Origin: Pseudomonadota bacterium
GTDB taxonomy: Bacteria > Pseudomonadota > Alphaproteobacteria > Rhizobiales > Xanthobacteraceae
DNA: 11,298 nt
Direction: 5' to 3'
Assembly (NCBI GenBank): GCA_023390695.1
Contig: JAEWCJ010000390.1
Location: forward strand, 1-11,298
The notes beneath the pieces were generated by a model, which saw only the letters and a list, made by a program, of their open reading frames with translations, was not told the origin of the DNA and did no database searches. This document shows, in pieces, positions 7,287 to 11,298 of this stretch. The translations under genes were made by a program, and so were the position numbers. Each line of letters opens with the position of its first letter. Positions within the stretch are counted from its first letter, which is position 1.

Positions 7287-7562
7287 ATGTCCAATGAAGC
7301 TGTGAATCGTTTTTTTGGCGGCTCGCCGCTCGCAGTTATTTTCCGCCTGGTGCTGTTGTCCATCCTGATCGGATTCGTGCTGCACGCGTTCGGATTCAAT
7401 CCATTCAATATTATCGAAAGCATCCGCAGCCTCCTGGAGGCATTGTGGAATATGGGCTTCGACGCCATTCACTGGCTGTGGCGCTACTTCCTTCTCGGGG
7501 CCATCATCGTCATCCCGATCTGGCTGATCGTGCGCGTCGTGAACGCGCCGCGTGGCCGCTGA
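7287..7562 (+). CDS. Small two-helix membrane protein (DUF6460-like)
   Basis: A 91-residue protein that I assign to DUF6460 from its layout: an N-terminal NRFFGGSPLAVIFRLVLLS motif, a first transmembrane helix (about 14-35), a central amphipathic stretch (about 40-62), a second transmembrane helix (about 66-86) ending IPIWLIVRV, and a short basic tail. Family function is unknown. The start is ATG with GAGGA (7275-7279) 7 bases upstream. This Shine-Dalgarno overlaps the ligase stop, so reinitiation after ligase translation is possible, and an internal promoter may also drive it. The gene ends against a hairpin shared with pyrD. Its position behind the repair genes may be incidental, since such proteins are widespread in Hyphomicrobiales. 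The domain name is from memory; the membrane topology is clear. Confidence 0.8.
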   Translation: MSNEAVNRFFGGSPLAVIFRLVLLSILIGFVLHAFGFNPFNIIESIRSLLEALWNMGFDAIHWLWRYFLLGAIIVIPIWLIVRVVNAPRGR

Positions 7563-7584
7563 GCCGCACTTCAGCTAGTGCGGC
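7563..7584. terminator. Perfect hairpin at the DUF6460/pyrD convergent junction
   Basis: GCCGCACT (7563-7570), a 6-base loop, then AGTGCGGC (7577-7584): a perfect 8-bp stem. It begins on the base after the DUF6460 stop and includes the pyrD stop codon and its last two codons. No T-tract follows on either strand, so it would be a non-canonical, possibly bidirectional terminator or an RNA 3'-end stabiliser. Confidence 0.55.
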
Positions 7585-8669
7585 CAGGGCTGCGCCGTCA
7601 CAGCCGCCGCATCGTTGCCGACCATGTCGGCAAGCGTATTCTGCCGTTCGCCTTCGATAGCCTTCAGGATTTCACGCTTGATCTCCGGCAGCATGGCCAG
7701 GCCCCGGAATACAAGACCGCTGTAAACCTGGACCACGCTGGCCCCAGCCTTGATCTTGGCCACGGCAGTTTTTCCTGAATCGATGCCGCCCACGCCGATC
7801 AAGGGAAATGCTCCTTCGACCCGCACATAGGTTTCAGCCAGCACGCGGGTTGAGAGCGCAAATAGCGGGCGCCCCGACAGACCACCCTGCTCGATGGCCT
7901 TTTCCCGCTCCTGCAGGCTGGGGGGCCGGGTGAGCGTGGTATTTCCGATGATCATGCCGTCCATTTGGCGCCGCCGGGCGATGCCGACGATGTCATCGAG
8001 ATCAGCCAGCGAGACATCCGGTGCAATCTTGAGCAGCACCGGGATCGCGCCGTGGCGCTCCTGCGCGCGCTGCCGCGCTTCCACCACCCGCGCCAGGAGA
8101 GTGTCCAGGCTCTTGGCTTGCTGCAGATCGCGCAGGCCCGGGGTATTCGGTGACGACACATTCACAGTGATGTAGTTCGCGACCGGGGCGAATGTCTCGA
8201 TCTGCCGCACATAGTCGGCAATGCGATCGGCCGAGTCACGGTTGGCGCCGACATTCACCCCGATGATGCCCCTGCTCTTATCCCGGCCTTTCAGTCTGGC
8301 CAGGACCGCAGCTTCGCCCTCATTGTTGAAGCCGAGGCGGTTGATGACGCCTCCATCGGCATCCAGCCGGAAAAGACGCGGCCGGGGATTTCCGGCCTGC
8401 GGACGGGGGGTCACCGTCCCGACCTCGACGAAGCCAAATCCGAGACGCAGGAGCAGATCCGGAACTTCGGCATTCTTATCGAAGCCCGGGGCCACCCCGA
8501 CGGGATTGGGAAACTTCAGCCCAAAGGCCTGAATGGCAAACCTCGGATCGTCCGGCTCGGACCGGCCCAGCGGGATCAGCCGCAGGCCGCGCAGCGCCAG
8601 TTTGTGGGCATCCTCGGGATCCAGCGCCCTCAGGATCGGCCAGGCAAGACGTTCAAAAAGGCCAGTCAC
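7575..8669 (-). CDS. pyrD: Dihydroorotate dehydrogenase (quinone), class 2
   Basis: This 364-residue FMN enzyme oxidises dihydroorotate to orotate in de novo pyrimidine synthesis, passing electrons to membrane quinone. The N-terminal helical segment (LFERLAWPILRALDPEDAHKL, split here by residues 4-15 and 16-24) is the class 2 membrane-association and quinone-tunnel region. Conserved features include GFDKNAE (62-68), a FNNEG loop (114-118), NVSSPNTPGLR (170-180) with the catalytic serine of class 2 enzymes, KIAPD (214-218), GNTTLTRP (242-249), GGLSGRPLF (262-270) and GVGGIDSG (292-299) with SGLVFRG for FMN phosphate. The GTG start at 8669 is chosen because GGAG sits 7 bases upstream and the length is the one usual in related genera; the longer frame starts only at TTG (8726). 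From memory, a DUF952 gene often precedes pyrD in this order; none is present here. Confidence 0.97.
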   Translation of the reverse strand: MTGLFERLAWPILRALDPEDAHKLALRGLRLIPLGRSEPDDPRFAIQAFGLKFPNPVGVAPGFDKNAEVPDLLLRLGFGFVEVGTVTPRPQAGNPRPRLFRLDADGGVINRLGFNNEGEAAVLARLKGRDKSRGIIGVNVGANRDSADRIADYVRQIETFAPVANYITVNVSSPNTPGLRDLQQAKSLDTLLARVVEARQRAQERHGAIPVLLKIAPDVSLADLDDIVGIARRRQMDGMIIGNTTLTRPPSLQEREKAIEQGGLSGRPLFALSTRVLAETYVRVEGAFPLIGVGGIDSGKTAVAKIKAGASVVQVYSGLVFRGLAMLPEIKREILKAIEGERQNTLADMVGNDAAAVTAQPWPH

Positions 8670-8676
8670 GGGCCAA

Positions 8677-8680
8677 CTCC
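8677..8680 (-). promoter_or_regulatory. Shine-Dalgarno for pyrD
   Basis: GGAG on the minus strand, 7 bases before the GTG at 8669. It decides between this start and the upstream TTG at 8726. Confidence 0.65.
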
Positions 8681-8681
8681 A

Positions 8682-8713
8682 GTTCAGAACGGAGCGGACC
8701 CTATCGATGGTCC
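8682..8713. promoter_or_regulatory. Two inverted repeats in the pyrD leader
   Basis: GTTC-A-GAAC (8682-8690) and GGACC-N8-GGTCC (8696-8713) lie 13 to 44 bases upstream of the pyrD start. They could be leader hairpins or regulator sites. The first is not an SOS box, which needs 7 spacer bases between direct GTTC or GAAC copies. Confidence 0.28.
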
Positions 8714-8747
8714 CTGCCCCGTTCAAGGAAATGCGACCTCAAATCCA

Positions 8748-8776
8748 CTGGACAGACTCAACGGAAGGCACTAATT
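8748..8776 (+). promoter_or_regulatory. Candidate promoter of the S24 regulator
   Basis: CTGGAC (8748-8753), 17 bases, then CTAATT (8771-8776). Against the rhizobial consensus CTTGAC-N17-CTATAT, this gives 9 of 12 matches. The transcription start would fall near 8783, inside the palindrome described next. Confidence 0.3.
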
Positions 8777-8798
8777 CCTAGTAGGATCATAGTCATAG
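8776..8798. promoter_or_regulatory. Candidate operator: palindrome plus tandem hexamer
   Basis: TCCTAGTAGGA (8776-8786) is a perfect 5+1+5 palindrome, followed at once by two tandem copies of TCATAG (8787-8798). The block is AT-rich relative to its surroundings and overlaps the proposed -10/+1 of the regulator gene, as an autorepression operator would. No binding data are implied. Confidence 0.33.
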
Positions 8799-8841
8799 AT
8801 GGTGCGCCCTCCCGAACCGGGGCGACAACCGGAGACCTCCT

Positions 8842-9483
8842 ATGAGCCGCAACATGCTGACTCATGCCCAGATTTGGACCGCCATTGACCGGCTCGCCGA
8901 GCGCGCGGGCCTGTCGTCTTCGGGCCTTGCAAAAAAGGCCGGGCTGGATCCGACCACCTACAACAAATCCAAACGCATCACCCCGGATGGACGCCCGCGC
9001 TGGCCGTCCACCGAATCGGTGGCGAAGTCGCTGGCAGCGACCGGTACCAGCGTCGAGACCTTCATCACGCTGATCAGCGAAAAACCGCGACCCATGACCC
9101 AGGGCATTCCGGTCATCGGTTTCGCGGAAGCAGGCAGCGGAGGTTATTTCGACGACGGCGGCTTTCCGGTCGGCAAGGGCTGGGACGAAATCTCTTTTCC
9201 CGGCCTCAATGACGAACATGCCTACGCCCTCGAGATTTCCGGCGACTCGATGCTTCCGGCCTACCGCAGGGGTGACACCATCGTCGTCTCCCCCGCAGCA
9301 CAGGTGCGCAAGGGCGACCGTGTGGTCGTCAAGACCAAGAAAGGCGAAGTGCTGGTCAAGCAGTTGATCCGCAAGACAGCAAAGCAGATCGAACTGCAGT
9401 CGCTGAATCCAGCCCATGCCGACCGCACATTGCCAATGAACGAGGTGCTCTGGGTGGCCCGCGTCGTCTGGGCGAGTCAGTAA
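8842..9483 (+). CDS. HTH transcriptional regulator with S24 (LexA-like) autoprotease domain
   Basis: This 213-residue protein has an N-terminal XRE-like helix-turn-helix (about 8-76, including SSSGLAKKAGLDPTTYNK) and a C-terminal S24 peptidase domain (about 88-210). Catalytic serine S136 lies in ISGDSMLPAYRRGD, and lysine K173 lies in VLVKQL, which aligns with VTVKRL of LexA. The S-to-K distance is 37, as in E. coli LexA (S119/K156). An Ala-Gly pair (A97-G98 in IGFAEAGSGG) sits where the scissile bond of LexA would be. ATG has GGAGA 6 bases upstream. It is divergent from pyrD and convergent with the TauE/SafE gene, with no phage genes nearby, so it is probably a resident chromosomal regulator. 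Its targets are unknown, possibly itself. It differs from true LexA in its HTH domain and is not a lexA candidate. Confidence 0.88.
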   Translation: MSRNMLTHAQIWTAIDRLAERAGLSSSGLAKKAGLDPTTYNKSKRITPDGRPRWPSTESVAKSLAATGTSVETFITLISEKPRPMTQGIPVIGFAEAGSGGYFDDGGFPVGKGWDEISFPGLNDEHAYALEISGDSMLPAYRRGDTIVVSPAAQVRKGDRVVVKTKKGEVLVKQLIRKTAKQIELQSLNPAHADRTLPMNEVLWVARVVWASQ

Positions 9484-9484
9484 T

Positions 9485-9510
9485 GCCTACGGCTGATAGA
9501 GCAGCCAGGC
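9485..9510. terminator. Bulged hairpin at the S24 regulator/TauE junction
   Basis: GCCT plus GGCTG (9485-9488 and 9491-9495, with a 2-base bulge AC) pairs with CAGCCAGGC (9502-9510) around a 6-base loop, giving nine pairs. It begins 2 bases after the regulator stop and runs into the 3' end of the opposing gene. No T-tract is present. It is the only visible stop signal for two genes whose stop codons are 3 bases apart. Confidence 0.4.
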
Positions 9511-10239
9511 GCCGCGTACGAGATAGACGACGCTGATTGCCAGAATGATCCAGCGCGTCCATTGCCGGAAACCGTCGTCGGTCAGGCGCTCCAGCACAAA
9601 AGGAGCCAGCGACGTGCCGATAATTGCGAGTGCAATCGCCGGGGCATGCGCCCAGAGCGGTATGACGTCTGTCGCACTCGCAAGCGATCCGAAATAGACC
9701 AGCCGCAGAAGGTGAGAGAAGGTCTGCGTGACGGCTTTGGTTGCAACGGTGGTTTTGCGATCGAGGGAGCTTTTCTGGAAGAAAATATCCAGGAATTGAC
9801 CACCCACCCCGGCGACAAGCTGAACCACCGTGGTCAACAGGCCAGTGAGGAACGGCACGCCCCGCCGTTCGATATTGGGACGTGCTCCCGCCGGCAATGC
9901 TTCGATCAGAAACGGCAACATCCCAAGCGAGAGATAAACCATCGCCTTGTCGGGGACAAAGGCGATCGCCCGCATGGCAAGAAATGCCAGAACGGCACCG
10001 ACGACATACAGCCAAAAAATCGGCCAGCGCACGAAGCGCCACCACAGCACGGCGCGCCAGCCATTGGCGGCGAGCTGTATGGTCGAGAACAAGACCATGC
10101 CAGCGACGACGTCGAAAAACAGCAGCAGCACGCCAAGCAGGATCAACCCGCCGGCCATGCCAAAAATGCCCGAGATGAACGAGGTGCCGACGATCGTGCC
10201 CGCGATCAGAACCAGAGACCCCAGCGTCAGCGAACCCAT
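9487..10239 (-). CDS. TauE/SafE family sulfite exporter-like permease
   Basis: A 250-residue polytopic inner-membrane protein with about eight hydrophobic helices and the two-fold internal repeat of the TSUP family. The first half carries GIFGMAGGLILLGVLL (about 25-40) and the second carries the equivalent VAGVGGQFLDIFF (about 142-154). The family exports sulfite, sulfonates or organic anions; the substrate here cannot be told. The ATG at 10239 has only a weak GAGA close upstream. It lies 22 bases downstream of the lysyl-tRNA synthetase stop on the same strand, so it is probably cotranscribed with it. It is not a close copy of the permease at the window start: the second-half signature differs (GVGGQF here; FLLVPML there). 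Confidence 0.9.
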   Translation of the reverse strand: MGSLTLGSLVLIAGTIVGTSFISGIFGMAGGLILLGVLLLFFDVVAGMVLFSTIQLAANGWRAVLWWRFVRWPIFWLYVVGAVLAFLAMRAIAFVPDKAMVYLSLGMLPFLIEALPAGARPNIERRGVPFLTGLLTTVVQLVAGVGGQFLDIFFQKSSLDRKTTVATKAVTQTFSHLLRLVYFGSLASATDVIPLWAHAPAIALAIIGTSLAPFVLERLTDDGFRQWTRWIILAISVVYLVRGAWLLYQP

Positions 10240-10261
10240 GCGTCTCTACGAAGTCCTTACC

Positions 10262-11298
10262 TCAGGCCGACCGGGCCAGCGCCCCATCGATCATGTCGAC
10301 AGTGTTCTGCAGGCCATAGGCCGCAACGAAAGAGCCAAAACGCGGCCCCTTCTCCTGTCCCAGCAGCACCTGGTAGAGCATGTTGAACCACTCGAGCGAC
10401 ACGCCCGGCCGGCCATCCTTCGCCGCCTTCCTGTGATCAAGGAACGGCTCACGCCGGCCTATCTCGTAAACGACGTCCTGGATCGCCTCAGCGGTTGCAT
10501 CCGCGGGAAGGTTCGACAGAGCATCGCGCAAATCGCCCAGCGCCTTGCGCTCGTCCGCATTCGGCTCGCGGAACTGCTTCGTCGGCGCAACGAAATCGCG
10601 ATAGTAATTGATCGCGTAGCCGACCATCGCGTCGAGCTTGGGATGCGTCTGCGGCGTCACACCCGGCCGATAACGACCGATGAAGCCCCACAGGGTTTCG
10701 GCATTCTCCGCGTTCGATGACGATACCAGCGTAAGCATAAGCTGGAAGCTGAGCGGCATGTCCGCCTTGGGTGGATTGCCCGAATGGATATGCCAGACCG
10801 GATTGCTGAGCCGCTGCTTGCCGTCCTGGCGTTGATAGCCATCCAGGAACTGGAAATACTCATCGACGTTGCGCGGGATGACATCGAAATACAGACGCTT
10901 CGCCGCCTTCGGCTCGCGATACATGAACAGCGACAGCGATTCCGGGCTGGCATAGCGCAGCCATTCCTCAATGGTCAGACCATTGCCCTTCGACTTGGAG
11001 ATTTTCTGGCCTTTTTCATCGAGGAAGAGTTCGTAATTGAACCCTTCCGGCGGCGTTCCGCCAATGGCGCGATTGATCTCGCCGGAGAGCTTCACCGAGT
11101 CGATCAGGTCCTTGCCGGCCATTTCGTAATCGACGCCGAGCGCGTACCAGCGCATCGCCCAGTCGGGCTTCCATTGCAGCTTGCAACGGCCACCGGTCAC
11201 CGGCGTCGTGATCTTCTCCTTCGTATCCGGGTCTTCGTATGTGATCGTGCCGCTCTTGGCGTCGTGCGCGGTCACCGGCACCTGAAGTACGATTCCCG
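10262..11298 (-). CDS. lysS: Lysine--tRNA ligase, class I (C-terminal part, cut by window end)
   Basis: The last 344 codons of class I lysyl-tRNA synthetase (also called lysK), which charges tRNA-Lys. Most bacteria use an unrelated class II enzyme; the class I form is typical of alphaproteobacteria, spirochaetes and archaea. The visible segment contains the Rossmann-type catalytic part ([18 protein letters not shown]), the KMSKS signature as KISKSKGN, and the alpha-helical anticodon-binding C-terminal domain ending ALARSA. The frame remains open to the right edge ([12 protein letters not shown] upstream of the first internal GTG), so the start lies beyond the window; a full protein would be roughly 540-550 residues. 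The conserved HIGH motif is outside the window. It likely leads a transcription unit with the TauE/SafE gene. Confidence 0.95.
   Translation of the reverse strand, partial: GIVLQVPVTAHDAKSGTITYEDPDTKEKITTPVTGGRCKLQWKPDWAMRWYALGVDYEMAGKDLIDSVKLSGEINRAIGGTPPEGFNYELFLDEKGQKISKSKGNGLTIEEWLRYASPESLSLFMYREPKAAKRLYFDVIPRNVDEYFQFLDGYQRQDGKQRLSNPVWHIHSGNPPKADMPLSFQLMLTLVSSSNAENAETLWGFIGRYRPGVTPQTHPKLDAMVGYAINYYRDFVAPTKQFREPNADERKALGDLRDALSNLPADATAEAIQDVVYEIGRREPFLDHRKAAKDGRPGVSLEWFNMLYQVLLGQEKGPRFGSFVAAYGLQNTVDMIDGALARSA

Noticed and set aside
8670..8726. Longer PyrD starting at TTG 8726
   Set aside because: The extra 19 residues are not family-like. The GTG at 8669 has GGAG at 7 bases and gives the usual 364 residues.
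8814..8829. GAAC followed by CAAC before the S24 gene as an SOS box
   Set aside because: The spacer is 8 bases and the second half is CAAC, so it does not meet the GAAC-N7-GAAC pattern.
8842..9483. Prophage remnant suggested by an S24 repressor
   Set aside because: No integrase, cro-like, structural or att sequence is visible, and the neighbours are core housekeeping genes on both sides.

Overview
The window is about 11.3 kb of GC-rich, tightly packed chromosomal DNA. It most likely comes from an alphaproteobacterium of the order Hyphomicrobiales (Rhizobiales), near Bradyrhizobium, Rhodopseudomonas or Xanthobacteraceae-like genera. The evidence is a class I lysyl-tRNA synthetase, the alphaproteobacterial Alph_Pro_TM (TIGR02186) protein beside a TauE/SafE permease, a DUF6460 small membrane protein, a 364-residue class 2 PyrD, and a palindromic intergenic repeat of the kind scattered through those genomes. 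There are no tRNA, rRNA, CRISPR, IS or phage structural genes, and no gene-free stretch longer than about 175 bases.

Layout, left to right. (1) Positions 1-1106 (+): the C-terminal end of a TauE/SafE permease, overlapped by 4 bases by a TIGR02186 periplasmic membrane-anchored protein. (2) A 15-bp imperfect palindrome lies between convergent genes at 1108-1148. (3) Positions 1167-7276: a complete four-gene ligase-associated DNA damage response cluster in two divergent pairs. Leftward are the DEXH helicase and the metallophosphoesterase nuclease PdeM. Rightward are the metallo-beta-lactamase/beta-CASP exonuclease and the ATP-dependent DNA ligase. (4) Positions 7287-7562 (+): a small two-helix membrane protein (DUF6460), with a promoter-like element inside the ligase 3' end. 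(5) pyrD (-), convergent with it, with a perfect hairpin across the junction. (6) An orphan HTH/S24 regulator (+), divergent from pyrD, with LexA-like autocleavage residues. (7) A second TauE/SafE protein and the C-terminal two thirds of class I LysRS (both -), probably cotranscribed.

The repair cluster is the functional core. A helicase, a Mn-type single-strand nuclease, a beta-CASP exonuclease and a ligase together supply unwinding, end trimming and sealing. Translational coupling (an ATGA overlap for exonuclease/ligase and a 44-base overlap for helicase/PdeM) suggests each pair is made together. The system is known as a gene neighbourhood and some members have been studied biochemically, but its in vivo job is poorly defined. 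I did not find a clearly novel system. The best leads are the LexA-like S24 regulator with its candidate operator, the promoter-like element in the ligase tail, and the hairpins at all three convergent junctions.
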